A stretch of 64,000 nucleotides of DNA from Chloroflexota bacterium. GTDB taxonomy: Bacteria; Chloroflexota; UBA6077; FW602-bin22. The DNA is taken from positions 29,085 to 93,084 of the forward strand of contig SCUE01000033.1 of assembly GCA_004297775.1 (NCBI GenBank), in the 5' to 3' direction. The position numbers and the translations under genes are program-made. A model generated the notes under the pieces. The model saw nothing but the letters and a program-made list of their open reading frames with translations. It had not been told where the DNA came from and ran no database searches. Below, in pieces: positions 28,366 through 37,966 of the stretch; the stretch's first letter is position 1, and each line of letters opens with the position of its first letter.

Positions 28366-29463
28366 ATGAACGATATCGCCGTTGTTGTGGACTTGCGTCT
28401 GTCCGGATATCAACGAGCCGGGATCGCGACTTACGGTGCCCGACTGGCCGAAGCGATCGCCGAGCACGACCTCGCTGACATTCAGGTGATCACGACCGCC
28501 CACCGGCCGACCGATCCCGAACTCGAAGGATTTCGGCAGATTCGCTCGTGGACGCCGCCGCACCATCGGATGGAGCAGTTCGGCCTCGCCTGCGAGTTGG
28601 CAAACTTGCGGGTGGACGTCGTGCATTTCCCGGATTTCATTCCGGCGCGCGTGCTGGGACCGCCTTCGGTTATCACGGTGCATGACCTTGCGTTTGCGCG
28701 CTTTCCACGGTTCTTGACTGCGACGAGCGCGCGCTACTACGGCCAGCTTTCCTGGGCAGTGCACGCGGCCGAGCGCATCATCGCCGTGTCGCGGACCACG
28801 GCCGACGACTTGATCGATCTGTACGGTGCTTCGCCGGGCAAGATCGACGTGGTGTACGAAGCGCCGGATCCGATCCTGCGGGACGTGGCACCGCATTCGG
28901 TCGGGCCGAACCCGTGGGGACTCGGCGGCGGATACCTCTTGTTCGTTGGAACACGCGAGCCTCGGAAGAATCTTACCGGCCTGCTTGATGGCTACGCGCG
29001 GGCTCGAAACCACCGGAGAATGCCGCCGCTCGTCATCGCGGGGCGGCGCGGCTGGCTCGTCGACGATCTTGAAGAACGCGCGCGGACGCTCGGTATCGCC
29101 GATGCCGTCCATTGGATCGGAGGAGTCGCGCGCCATCAGATGCCCGGTCTGTTTGGCGGCGCTCTCGCGTTGATTCTGGCGAGTCACTACGAAGGATTTG
29201 GCCTGCCGGTCGTCGACGCGATGGCCATGGGAGTGCCGTGCATCGTTTCGCGCCGCGGCGCATTGCCGGAAATCGCTGGGAACGCGGCCCTGTACGTCGA
29301 CCCGGACGACACTCAGAGTATCGCGACGGCACTGCGGCGGATCGTAGATGAGCCTCGATTGCGTGACGACCTCAGCCGCCTCGGCCATCAGCGAGCCGCG
29401 ATGTACACGTGGCAACGTGTCGCGGAGGAGACCATCGAGGTCTATCGTCGAGCGAGCGCGTAG
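28366..29463 (+). CDS. Family 4 glycosyltransferase (mannosyltransferase-like)
   Basis: A 365-residue GT-B enzyme. The N-terminal domain has GYQRAGIATYGARLAEAI. The C-terminal domain has LLFVGTREPRKNLTGLLDGY and the E-x7-E loop in HYEGFGLPVVDAMAMGVP, followed by ALPEIAGNAALYVDPDD. These are classic features of retaining GT4 mannosyl- or rhamnosyltransferases. The next gene starts 3 bp downstream of the stop. Confidence 0.9.
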   Translation: MNDIAVVVDLRLSGYQRAGIATYGARLAEAIAEHDLADIQVITTAHRPTDPELEGFRQIRSWTPPHHRMEQFGLACELANLRVDVVHFPDFIPARVLGPPSVITVHDLAFARFPRFLTATSARYYGQLSWAVHAAERIIAVSRTTADDLIDLYGASPGKIDVVYEAPDPILRDVAPHSVGPNPWGLGGGYLLFVGTREPRKNLTGLLDGYARARNHRRMPPLVIAGRRGWLVDDLEERARTLGIADAVHWIGGVARHQMPGLFGGALALILASHYEGFGLPVVDAMAMGVPCIVSRRGALPEIAGNAALYVDPDDTQSIATALRRIVDEPRLRDDLSRLGHQRAAMYTWQRVAEETIEVYRRASA

Positions 29464-29466
29464 CGA

Positions 29467-30705
29467 TTGCGGATTCTCTTCGTCGCGCCTCAGGTGCCGT
29501 TTCCACCCGACAAAGGCACCAAGATCCGCAATCTTGGTCTCATCACCACACTAGCCCGTGATCATGAGGTCGGTCTGATCGCGCTATCGGATCGACCGGA
29601 CGCCCCGTTGGCAGCCGAATTGGCAAGAACCTGCACGTATACCCGGGTCGTTGCGACGCCGACGCCGCGAGGGGTGAGGCGTCGCGTGGTCGATCTGTTG
29701 CGCGATAACCGACCGGACCTCGCGCTGCGCCTCTACACGCCGGCACTCCGGAGCGCGATTCGCGATGCGACCGTTCGCGGCGCCTGGGACATCGTGCAGT
29801 TCGAGGGACTCGAGACCGCGCATCAAGGGATCGGCGCTGTCTCCCCGGGCGCAAGCGTGGTTTACGACGCGCACAACGCGGAGTGGCGCTTGCAGGCGCG
29901 TGCCGCGACCAGCGACGCGCGGCAAGGGCGCGTGATTGGCGCGCTCTATTCGATGATTCAAGCGTCGCGCTTGCGTCGCGCCGAGGGTGCGATCGCGACC
30001 AGTGCGAGCGGCGTGGTCGTCGTGTCGCGGGAGGATGCCGCGTCCATTCGCGCCGTCGGCTCGCCGCGCCACCTACACATCGTTCCGAACGGGGTCGACA
30101 CTGAAGCGCTCCGCGAACGCTTGGGACAAGGCGACGACGGCCGGTATCTCTTCACCGGGACGATGGATTATCGACCGAACATCGATGGTGTCGTGTGGTT
30201 TGCTCGCCACGTCTGGCCTGAAATCAAGCGCCGAGATCCATCCGCTGTGTTCGACGTCGTGGGCCGAAGTCCGGTCCGGACCGTGCGCGACCTTGAGAGG
30301 GTGGCTGGCATCGTGGTTCATGGAGAGACTCCCACCACGCGGCCATTCTTCGAGCGCGCGCGCGCCGTGGTCGTACCGCTCCTCGTCGGCGGTGGCGCGC
30401 GGCTCAAGGTCCTCGAAGCATTCGCCCACGGCGTGCCCGTCGTATCAACGAGCCTGGGAATCGAGGGCATCAACGCACTCGATGGCACCCATTTCGTCGC
30501 GGCGGACACACCGCGCGCGTTCGCCGACGCGGTCGTCAGACTCAATGGCGACACCGAGTTTCGTGCGCGTCTCCGAACGGCCGCGCGCGATCTCGTCGCG
30601 ACGCAGTACGACTGGCGCGCGATCGTTCCAGGGATCCAAGACTTCTATCGCATATGTATTATGGGCATGTTGAATTCTCCAGGCAACATCACAAGTGAAG
30701 CGTGA
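29467..30705 (+). CDS. Family 4 glycosyltransferase
   Basis: A 412-residue GT-B enzyme. It opens with MRILFVAPQVPFPPDKGTKIR, a start shared with the GT4 proteins of exopolysaccharide loci. The acceptor domain includes WDIVQFEGLETA and VVYDAHNAEW. The sugar-nucleotide domain includes LFTGTMDYRPNIDGVVWFA and PLLVGGGARLKVLEAFAHG, where the usual first acidic residue is replaced by glycine. The start is TTG 29467. The stop overlaps the next gene by 11 bp. Confidence 0.88.
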   Translation: MRILFVAPQVPFPPDKGTKIRNLGLITTLARDHEVGLIALSDRPDAPLAAELARTCTYTRVVATPTPRGVRRRVVDLLRDNRPDLALRLYTPALRSAIRDATVRGAWDIVQFEGLETAHQGIGAVSPGASVVYDAHNAEWRLQARAATSDARQGRVIGALYSMIQASRLRRAEGAIATSASGVVVVSREDAASIRAVGSPRHLHIVPNGVDTEALRERLGQGDDGRYLFTGTMDYRPNIDGVVWFARHVWPEIKRRDPSAVFDVVGRSPVRTVRDLERVAGIVVHGETPTTRPFFERARAVVVPLLVGGGARLKVLEAFAHGVPVVSTSLGIEGINALDGTHFVAADTPRAFADAVVRLNGDTEFRARLRTAARDLVATQYDWRAIVPGIQDFYRICIMGMLNSPGNITSEA

Positions 30706-32404
30706 GTTGACGAGAGGTCGCGGCGACGACGCTCTGGTGAGACAGCGTGCGCGCTTCGTCCCATTCGTCTGTCTCGTCGTGTTGATGGGAGCCGCGATTG
30801 CGATCGGTAGCGACGAGAGTCGAGTCATCCGACTGCGTCATACGCTCGTCGCGGCCTATTCGCTGCTCTTGCCACAGCCGACCGGCCTCGACGATCTCGC
30901 GCCGGTTCGCCGAATGGATGGCAATCCGATCGGGGTCAACGTGTTCCTGGAGCAAGAGGTCGAGGAATGGAAGATTCGCCGGAGTCTTCAGTTGATCCAA
31001 AGCGCGGGATTCGGCTGGATACGGCAGCAGATGCTGTGGGCAGAAATCGAACCCGATGCGCCGGGCCGCTTCGTTGACCGTGCGACCGGTGGGAGTTCCT
31101 GGCAGAAGTACGATCGCATCGTCCGGCTCGCGCGAGAGCACGGACTGCGAGTCCTGTTCCGAATCGACACGTCCCCGGCCTGGACGCATGCGAGTTCGTC
31201 GAAGCTCGAATCGCCGCCTGACGACGTGGAGCAGTTTGGGCGCTTCGTCGGCCTCGTCGCGGATCGGTACCGCGGCCAGATCGAGTACGTTCAGATCTGG
31301 AACGAACCGAATCTACCGTTTGAATGGGGAGATCGCGCGCCGAACGCGGCGGCCTATACGCGAATGTTAGAAGCCGCGCGGCTCCACGCTCGACGGGCGA
31401 ACATCGATATCAAGATTGTCAGTGCCGCTCTGGCGCCGACAACCGAGTTCAGCGAGAAGGGCCGCAACGATCTTCTCTACCTACAGGAGATGTACGACGC
31501 CGGTGCTCGCCACGCGTTCGATGTACTCGGCGCGAACGCGTATGGTTTGCGATCGGGGCCGGATGATCGCCGACTCGCCGTCGACCGCGACGTGAATTTC
31601 TCACGGCCAGTCCTGACGCGACAGGTGATGGTGCGAAATGGCGATTCCAGCAAGCCGATCTGGGCGGCCGAGGTTGGCTGGAGCGCGCTCCCAGAGGATT
31701 GGCCGTCGAAGAGTCTGTGGGGTCGCGTCGATCGCGCGACTCAGGCTTCTTACACCGCCCGCGCGATCGAGCGTGCGCGCAGCGAATGGCCGTGGCTAGA
31801 TGGCGCGTTCATCTGGCATTTCCGGATCGTCGCGCCGGAAGGGAGACAACTTCAGCAGTACTACTTCAACATGGTTGACGACGCGTTTGAGCCGTTGCCG
31901 GTGTACGAGGCCGTCCAACGCGTTTTGACCTCGCCGCGTATCGCCGGACGCGGCGCGCGCTCGCAGGATGATGCGGCCGTCTGGTACGATGATTACTGGA
32001 GTGCGACGAACGATGGACGAGCCGAAGGCGGCTCGTACCGTCGTGCAACAGAGCCGGGCGCCACGGCGCGCCTCCGGTTTCGCGGAAGTGATCTCGCGAT
32101 CCAGGTTGGTGGGATTCCTGGTCGCGGTCGGATTTCCTGGCTTGTCGACGGCGGAGTCGCGCGCGGCGAATGGATCAGTGCGAGCGATCGGGAACGGTTC
32201 TCGGCGCCTCTGTCGGTCGCGACTGGACTAGCCGACGGGGTTCACGTCCTCGACGTGGTGGCACTCGAACCGGACACGCGCCTCGACGGATTCGTCGTCG
32301 ATCAGGCCCTCGGGTGGCCCGGGAACGAAGCCTCGACAGCACTTCTCATCGGAGGGATCGCCGTCATTCTGGTGAGCGTCGGTGTCGGGCGCCGAGCCGG
32401 CTAG
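30695..32404 (+). CDS. Membrane-anchored glycoside hydrolase-fold protein (GH39/GH5-like, clan A)
   Basis: A 569-residue protein with an N-terminal membrane span (about 21-38), a TIM-barrel region (about 75-410), a beta-sandwich (about 415-535) and a C-terminal membrane span (about 545-563). The acid/base glutamate is Glu204 in YVQIWNEPNLPF. The likely nucleophile is Glu326 in IWAAEVGWS. These two glutamates at strand ends 4 and 7 define clan GH-A. It may trim or release the glycan made by this locus. It overlaps both neighbours (11 and 23 bp). The linkage cleaved is unknown. Confidence 0.8.
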   Translation: MKRELTRGRGDDALVRQRARFVPFVCLVVLMGAAIAIGSDESRVIRLRHTLVAAYSLLLPQPTGLDDLAPVRRMDGNPIGVNVFLEQEVEEWKIRRSLQLIQSAGFGWIRQQMLWAEIEPDAPGRFVDRATGGSSWQKYDRIVRLAREHGLRVLFRIDTSPAWTHASSSKLESPPDDVEQFGRFVGLVADRYRGQIEYVQIWNEPNLPFEWGDRAPNAAAYTRMLEAARLHARRANIDIKIVSAALAPTTEFSEKGRNDLLYLQEMYDAGARHAFDVLGANAYGLRSGPDDRRLAVDRDVNFSRPVLTRQVMVRNGDSSKPIWAAEVGWSALPEDWPSKSLWGRVDRATQASYTARAIERARSEWPWLDGAFIWHFRIVAPEGRQLQQYYFNMVDDAFEPLPVYEAVQRVLTSPRIAGRGARSQDDAAVWYDDYWSATNDGRAEGGSYRRATEPGATARLRFRGSDLAIQVGGIPGRGRISWLVDGGVARGEWISASDRERFSAPLSVATGLADGVHVLDVVALEPDTRLDGFVVDQALGWPGNEASTALLIGGIAVILVSVGVGRRAG

Positions 32405-34691
32405 GCCGACCTTCGACGTGGCTCGCGGCACACTTCTGGCCGCGATCGCCGTCGCGGCGGCCGCGCGCCTGATCGGACTCGATGCCCAGAGCCTGTGGTA
32501 CGACGAGGGGACGACCGCCGCACTCGCGACTCGCTCGATCCCGGAGATCATCCGTGCCGCCGCGGCCGACATCCATCCGCCGCTGTACTACGTTCTCGTC
32601 TCCCTGTGGTCGGCCGTCTCCGGAACGTCGGAATACGCGCTTCGTCTGCCGTCCGCCTTCTTCGGCGTCGTGACCGTGGCCGGATCGGCCTGGCTAGCGC
32701 GGAAGGCACAATCCGAAACCGGTGGCATCGCGGCGGCGATCCTGGTCGGGCTATCGCCGTTGACGATCTGGTACGGACAGGAAGCGCGCATGTACGCGCT
32801 GGCCGCGATGCTCGGAGTGCTGTCCGCGACCGCGCTGACTCGCGCCATTGATGGCGGAAGTCGCTCTGGGTCGGCCTGGTTCGCGATGCTCAGCGTGTTC
32901 AACCTATACGCCAGCTACGTCGCGGCTGTTCTACCGGTCGCGCAGGGACTGGGCGCAATCGCGGCTCGGTCGCGATCCGGGTCGGTCCGGACAGTCGTCG
33001 GTGTGGTCGTCTCGGGATCCGCGGTTGCCGCGGCGTTCGCACCGTGGTTGTTCGTCGCCGGACGGCAGCTTTCCGAGTGGCCCGCGCAGTCGGAACCGAT
33101 TGGTCTGGGTGCCTTCTCCGCGCGAGTATCCGGATTGTTCGTCTCCGGACCGGCGTTCGGGCAGGCGCCCGCGCTGCTCGTACTGGCGGTGGTTGCAATC
33201 GCGACGATCGCCGGTGCGCGCCTGGTGGCGGGACGCTCCGTGGTTGGACTCGTCGTCGTGTTTGGCTGCGTCGGGATACCAGCCGCGCTGTTCGTCGCGT
33301 CGCTTACGCGACCCTTCTTCCACGCGAAGTTCGTATCGCTTGCGGCGCCGTTCTTCGATATTGCGCTCGCGGTGGGGATCGTCGCGCCGATGACCTTCGG
33401 ACGCGGACGAGTGCGATCGGCACTCGGCGCGGCATGCATCATCGTGGCGGTTTTCCTCGGCGTATGGAGGTACAGTTTTGTCGCAGTCGCGGCGCGGGAT
33501 CCCACGCTGGCGCGCGATGACTACCGCGGCCTGGTGCATTGGATCGGCACGCGATCGGTACCGGGCGACGCGGTCGTCTTGAATGCGCCCGGACAGGCCG
33601 AGATCTTCGGCTACTACTATCGCGGCGATTTGCCCGTGTATCCGCTGCCTCAGACGCGTCCACCCGATCGCGCCGAGACCGAGAGCGCACTGACTGAGAT
33701 AGCCCGTCGCCATGGACGCGTTTGGCTGGTCTCGTGGGCGAGCGCCGAGAGCGATCCGGCCGCCATCGTCGAACGGTGGCTCGATCGCGGTATGTTCAAG
33801 GCGACGAGCGATTGGTTCGGTGGCGTGCGACTCTCTGGATATCTGAATCCGGATTTCATCGCGACGCCGAAACGCACGATAGATACGGCCACGTCATTCG
33901 ATGGCGTCGGCGTTCTCGAACGAATCGAGGTTGCGGATGTTGGCGTCAAGCCTGGCGATGTCCTGCCGTTGACGCTCACTTGGGTCGCCCAAGGTTCAAC
34001 ATCAATCGCATTGAAGACGTTCGTACAACTGATCGACGCTGATGACTACCTGTGGGGACAACGTGACACCGAACCAGGTTCCGACGCGCGTTCAACGACG
34101 ATCTGGTCCGATGGCGAGTCGATCGTCGACCGCGTCGGCGTTCCCGTCGTCGCGGGAACACCTCCGGGCACATACGACCTGATCGTCGGCCTCTACGATC
34201 CGGTAAATGGACGCCGGGTCCGTACGACCAGCGGAATCGACCACGTCCGGATCGGCCGTGTCGTGATCCTGCCGTACGTCGGCGGACCCATCGGCACGCC
34301 GCGCCGGGCAATCGGTCGCGACATCGGCTCTCTACGATTGGTCGGCGTCGATCTTCATCCTCTCGGGAACGATCAAGCCGAACCACGCGTGAAGGCAGGG
34401 CAGACTCTGTTGTTGGCAATGCACTGGCTCGCGCGTGCGCCGGGCACGTCGGTCGTCTCCTGGCGCGTCTCGGCGCGTCGCGCGGAAGACCGTGAGGTGA
34501 AGCAGTGGGACATAGAGTTCGACCGATACCCGACGGTGAAGTGGCTGCCCGGCGAAGCGGTCCGCGTTCCAAAGAAGCTCGCGACTGACGGACTGCTGTC
34601 GGGTATTTATCGACTCACATTGACGGCCCGTGATTCGTCCGGCGACGTCGTCGCGACGGTCGACGATATTGGCGAGGTCGCGATTGACTGA
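32382..34691 (+). CDS. GT39-like membrane glycosyltransferase with beta-rich C-terminal region (paralogue of 21604-24426)
   Basis: A 769-residue protein. The GT-C domain (about 15-380) repeats the motifs of its paralogue: SLWYDEG (Asp41-Glu42), DIHPPLYYVL and YGQEARMYALA. The soluble C-terminal region (about 490-765) contains beta-rich units with GTPPGTYDLIVGLYDPVNGRRV and LLSGIYRLTLTARD. It starts at GTG 32382, 23 bp inside the previous gene. It probably uses a polyprenyl-phosphate sugar and acts at the outer face of the membrane. The donor and acceptor are unknown. Confidence 0.85.
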   Translation: MSGAEPARPTFDVARGTLLAAIAVAAAARLIGLDAQSLWYDEGTTAALATRSIPEIIRAAAADIHPPLYYVLVSLWSAVSGTSEYALRLPSAFFGVVTVAGSAWLARKAQSETGGIAAAILVGLSPLTIWYGQEARMYALAAMLGVLSATALTRAIDGGSRSGSAWFAMLSVFNLYASYVAAVLPVAQGLGAIAARSRSGSVRTVVGVVVSGSAVAAAFAPWLFVAGRQLSEWPAQSEPIGLGAFSARVSGLFVSGPAFGQAPALLVLAVVAIATIAGARLVAGRSVVGLVVVFGCVGIPAALFVASLTRPFFHAKFVSLAAPFFDIALAVGIVAPMTFGRGRVRSALGAACIIVAVFLGVWRYSFVAVAARDPTLARDDYRGLVHWIGTRSVPGDAVVLNAPGQAEIFGYYYRGDLPVYPLPQTRPPDRAETESALTEIARRHGRVWLVSWASAESDPAAIVERWLDRGMFKATSDWFGGVRLSGYLNPDFIATPKRTIDTATSFDGVGVLERIEVADVGVKPGDVLPLTLTWVAQGSTSIALKTFVQLIDADDYLWGQRDTEPGSDARSTTIWSDGESIVDRVGVPVVAGTPPGTYDLIVGLYDPVNGRRVRTTSGIDHVRIGRVVILPYVGGPIGTPRRAIGRDIGSLRLVGVDLHPLGNDQAEPRVKAGQTLLLAMHWLARAPGTSVVSWRVSARRAEDREVKQWDIEFDRYPTVKWLPGEAVRVPKKLATDGLLSGIYRLTLTARDSSGDVVATVDDIGEVAID

Positions 34692-35664
34692 CACGCGTCC
34701 GATCATTGTTTCGGTCATCTGCCCGGTCTTGAACGAGGGCGCGAGCATCGAGGCTCTCATCGACTCTCTGCTCGATCAGTCGCGGCCCCCAGACGAGATC
34801 GTGATCGTCGACGGCGGGTCGAGCGACGACACCGTCGCCCGCGTCCAGCGCTACGCGGCGGCGACTCGGTCGATGCATCTCGTGATCGCGCCAGGCACGA
34901 ACATTGCCGCGGCTCGGAATGTCGCGGTCGGCGCGGCGCGAGGCACCGTGATTGCGGCAACGGATGCTGGATGCCGAGTCGATCGGCGATGGCTCGAGTT
35001 TCTGACTGATCCCTTCCGCGGAAGTGACTCGGTCGATGTGGTCGGGGGCGCATTTCGCTCGGATCCGCGAAACGCGTTCGAGCAATCGCTTGGCGCGACG
35101 ACATTACCGCGGCCGGACGAAGTCCGGGGAGATGACTTCCTGCCGTCGAGTCGTTCGATCGCATTCCGGAGGGAATGCTGGGAGGCTGTCGGGGGATATC
35201 CGGAATGGCTCGAGCACTCGGAGGATGTCGTCTTCGATCTCGCGCTGAAGCGGGCCGGCTATCGATTCGCATTCGAGCCGCGCGCCATCGTGCACTTTCG
35301 TCCGCGTTCGACGCCGAGGTCCTTCTTTCGACAATACTTTCTCTATGCCCGTGGCGACGGCAAGGCCGGGCTTTGGCCGGCCCGGCACGCGGCCCGCTAC
35401 GCCGCGTACGCGGTTGGCGCCATCATCGTGATCGCCGGATTGCGCGCGCATCGACTTTGGGCCGCCGGCGCGATCGCGGGCGCGCTATACGTCGCGCGAC
35501 CGTACGCTCGTCTTCTGGCCGAGGCTCGTCAGGACGGGCGTCCACCGTCGCCGATTGCGCTTGCCCTCGTTCCAGCCTTGCGCTTGATCGGTGACATCGC
35601 GAAGATGGCGGGATACCCCACCGGAGTGGCCTGGCGGTTGTCACGGAGACGAGCGCGCAATTGA
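34684..35664 (+). CDS. Family 2 glycosyltransferase with C-terminal membrane segment
   Basis: A 326-residue enzyme. The GT-A core shows VSVICPVLNEGASIEALIDS, IVDGGSSDDT, RNVAVGAARGTVIAATDAGC and SRSIAFRRECWEAVGGYPE. Two hydrophobic segments lie near residues 240-275. It starts at TTG 34684, overlapping the previous stop by 8 bp; a 54-bp longer frame is inside that gene. The membrane tail suggests work on a lipid-linked acceptor. Confidence 0.87.
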   Translation: MTDTRPIIVSVICPVLNEGASIEALIDSLLDQSRPPDEIVIVDGGSSDDTVARVQRYAAATRSMHLVIAPGTNIAAARNVAVGAARGTVIAATDAGCRVDRRWLEFLTDPFRGSDSVDVVGGAFRSDPRNAFEQSLGATTLPRPDEVRGDDFLPSSRSIAFRRECWEAVGGYPEWLEHSEDVVFDLALKRAGYRFAFEPRAIVHFRPRSTPRSFFRQYFLYARGDGKAGLWPARHAARYAAYAVGAIIVIAGLRAHRLWAAGAIAGALYVARPYARLLAEARQDGRPPSPIALALVPALRLIGDIAKMAGYPTGVAWRLSRRRARN

Positions 35665-36569
35665 GCGGAAGTCATCGGCCTTTGACCGGCGTCGTCATTG
35701 TCAGCTACCGCGTACCGGGGTTGCTGGAAGCGTGTTTGCTGTCGCTGCGAGCGGCGCGCACTGCCGATGACTTGCGCGTCGTGGTCGTCGACAACGCATC
35801 GAACGACACGTCCGAGAACATCGTCCGGCGCGCGTTTCCGGCGGCGGAGTTCATTGGCCTGACGCGCAACATCGGCTACGGACGAGCAAACAACGTTGGC
35901 ATCGACCGGCTTCGGGAGACGTGTGCGCCTCGATCGTACTTGTTGCTGAATCCCGACACCGTTGTTCCCGGGACGGCGATCGAGCGACTTCATCGGACGC
36001 TGGCCGAGTTCCCAACGATCGGCGCGGTCGGTCCGCGTCTGGAATTGAAGAATGGAGAGATCGACCCCGCGTGCCGCCGCGGGTTTCCGAGTCCGCTGAC
36101 GGCTCTCTTCCATCTCGGTGGTATCGCCCGGATTGCCCCGCGGTCCAGGATCGCGGGGCGGTACCGCCTGACGTTCCTCGATGAGCGCGCGGTCGCTGAT
36201 GTCGACTCGTTGGTCGGCGCGTGCATGCTGGTTCGCGCGGAGGCGATGGACGCGATCGCGGGGTTCGATGAATCCTTTTTCTTGTACGGTGAGGATCTCG
36301 ATCTCTGCTGGCGCATCCGGACGGCTGGCTGGCGGATCGTCTACGACGGTCGGGTTGATGTGATGCACCACAAGCGTTCGAGCGCCGCTCGCAATCCGCG
36401 GTCGTTGATCGAGTTCTATCGTGCGATGCGTCTCTTCTATCGGAAGCATTACGATGCTACAACGCCACCATTAGGGCGTATCGCGGTCGAAGTCGCGATT
36501 TCGAGTTTGATCGCGATTGCGGCGCTGATGCCGAAGCTCCGCAATCGACTGCCGGGGGCTGCCACGTGA
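35661..36569 (+). CDS. Family 2 glycosyltransferase (rhamnosyltransferase-like)
   Basis: A 302-residue GT-A enzyme. GVVIVSYRVPGLLEACLLSL, VVVVDNASNDTSENIV, LTRNIGYGRANNVG, LLLNPDT, LVGACMLVRAEAMD and DESFFLYGEDLDLCWRIRTAGW line up with the GT2 gene at 17111, so the two are paralogues. It starts at TTG 35661 (TTGA overlap) and its stop overlaps the next gene (GTGA). The donor is unknown. Confidence 0.9.
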   Translation: MSGSHRPLTGVVIVSYRVPGLLEACLLSLRAARTADDLRVVVVDNASNDTSENIVRRAFPAAEFIGLTRNIGYGRANNVGIDRLRETCAPRSYLLLNPDTVVPGTAIERLHRTLAEFPTIGAVGPRLELKNGEIDPACRRGFPSPLTALFHLGGIARIAPRSRIAGRYRLTFLDERAVADVDSLVGACMLVRAEAMDAIAGFDESFFLYGEDLDLCWRIRTAGWRIVYDGRVDVMHHKRSSAARNPRSLIEFYRAMRLFYRKHYDATTPPLGRIAVEVAISSLIAIAALMPKLRNRLPGAAT

Positions 36570-37966
36570 AGCGTCGGATTGGGACAATCGCGATCGTCGC
36601 GCTGATGCTCGCAGACCTATTGACCGCGAATGCGGCCCTGTTCGTCGCCCATTACATCCGTTTCGTATCTGGCGCGATTGGCTACGAGGAACTCCATCCG
36701 CTCCGGAGTTACCTCGGTATGGGCATTATACAGATGGTCGCGATACCGGCCGTCTTCGCGGCGCATCGCCTCTATCGCCTGCGCCGGCACGTGGCGCCAC
36801 TCGATCAGTTGTACGGCGTGTTCTCGGCGTACTCGATCACCACGGTCTTGGTGATGGTCGTGAGCGCGCTCATATGGCGTGATTTTGGGCCTTCGCGCCT
36901 CCTTGTCGCGATTCTGTGGGCGCTGGGGATCGCGTTCGTCTTTGCCGGACGACTCGTGACATTCGCGCTCCTCAGCGTCGTGCGCGCTCGGGGCATTTCT
37001 GAGGAGCGCCTGTTGGTTGTTGGCGCCGGCGACGCCGCTCGCTTGGTGATCGAGCGGATTCGCCACCGACCGCGTCTCGGCTATCGGCCCGTCGGCTGCC
37101 TGATCGCTTCGGAGTTCGAGCGAGATGCCGCGCCGGCGCCGGTCCTTGGGTCGATCGCCGATCTGGCTGAGGTGATTCCCGCTCATCGGGTCGACGAAGT
37201 CATCGTTGCGATGCCGTCGCTATCGCACGAACAACTCGTCGAAATCGTGTCGTACTGTCAAGGCGAGCGCGTGAACATTCGTGTCTATCCCGATCTCTTC
37301 CAAATGCTGAGCGCCGGCGTCGAGACGCTCGATCTCAGCGGCCTGCCGCTTTTGACGATACGCGATAGCGCGTTACGTGGCTGGAACGTGATCGTAAAGC
37401 GCGCGATGGACATCGTTGGGTCGGCGGCGATTCTCATCGTTCTGTCGCTGCCGATGCTTGTGATCGCGCTTCTGGTGCGACTCTCTTCGGCTGGCGGCTC
37501 CGTCTTCTATATCCAGGAGCGCGTTGGACTCGACGGGCGTCCGTTTCACTGTCTCAAGTTCCGCAGCATGCGTGCCGATGCCGAAACCGCGTCGGGTCCG
37601 GTCTGGGCGAGCACGGACGATCCACGACGCACGACGATTGGCGCGATGCTGCGTCGCTTCTCGCTCGATGAACTGCCGCAGTTCATTAACGTCTTGATTG
37701 GCGAGATGAGCCTGGTTGGCCCACGCCCGGAGCGCCCGTACTTCGTCGATCAGTTTCGTCAGTCCGTTCCAAGGTACTGGGATCGTCATCGTGAGAAGGC
37801 CGGAATCACCGGCTGGGCGCAGGTGAATGGCTTGCGAGGCAACACTTCGATCGAGGAGCGCACCACATACGATCTCTGGTATGTCGAGAATTGGACTCCG
37901 TGGCTCGACATAAAGATTCTTCTTCGTACACCGTTCGCGGCGATCAGTGATAAGAACGCGTACTAA
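36566..37966 (+). CDS. Exopolysaccharide polyprenyl glycosylphosphotransferase (WbaP/WcaJ-like)
   Basis: A 466-residue initiating enzyme of lipid-linked glycan assembly; it transfers a sugar 1-phosphate from a nucleotide sugar to undecaprenyl phosphate. The N-terminal part has about four to five membrane spans (12-120). A Rossmann-like domain follows (LLVVGAGDAARLVIERIR, about 145). The catalytic domain (about 270-466) has KRAMDIVGSAAILI, QERVGLDGRPFHCLKFRSM, SLDELPQFINVLIGEMSLVG and GPRPERP. It is of full length. It is the clearest evidence that this region makes a surface polysaccharide. Confidence 0.93.
   Translation: MKRRIGTIAIVALMLADLLTANAALFVAHYIRFVSGAIGYEELHPLRSYLGMGIIQMVAIPAVFAAHRLYRLRRHVAPLDQLYGVFSAYSITTVLVMVVSALIWRDFGPSRLLVAILWALGIAFVFAGRLVTFALLSVVRARGISEERLLVVGAGDAARLVIERIRHRPRLGYRPVGCLIASEFERDAAPAPVLGSIADLAEVIPAHRVDEVIVAMPSLSHEQLVEIVSYCQGERVNIRVYPDLFQMLSAGVETLDLSGLPLLTIRDSALRGWNVIVKRAMDIVGSAAILIVLSLPMLVIALLVRLSSAGGSVFYIQERVGLDGRPFHCLKFRSMRADAETASGPVWASTDDPRRTTIGAMLRRFSLDELPQFINVLIGEMSLVGPRPERPYFVDQFRQSVPRYWDRHREKAGITGWAQVNGLRGNTSIEERTTYDLWYVENWTPWLDIKILLRTPFAAISDKNAY

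Noticed and set aside
28183-29415. Long open frame on the minus strand opposite the GT4 gene, continuing upstream of the gene at 27577-28182
   Set aside because: It is antisense to a well-supported glycosyltransferase, has no family motif and reads like arginine/aspartate-rich reverse-strand sequence typical of high-GC DNA.
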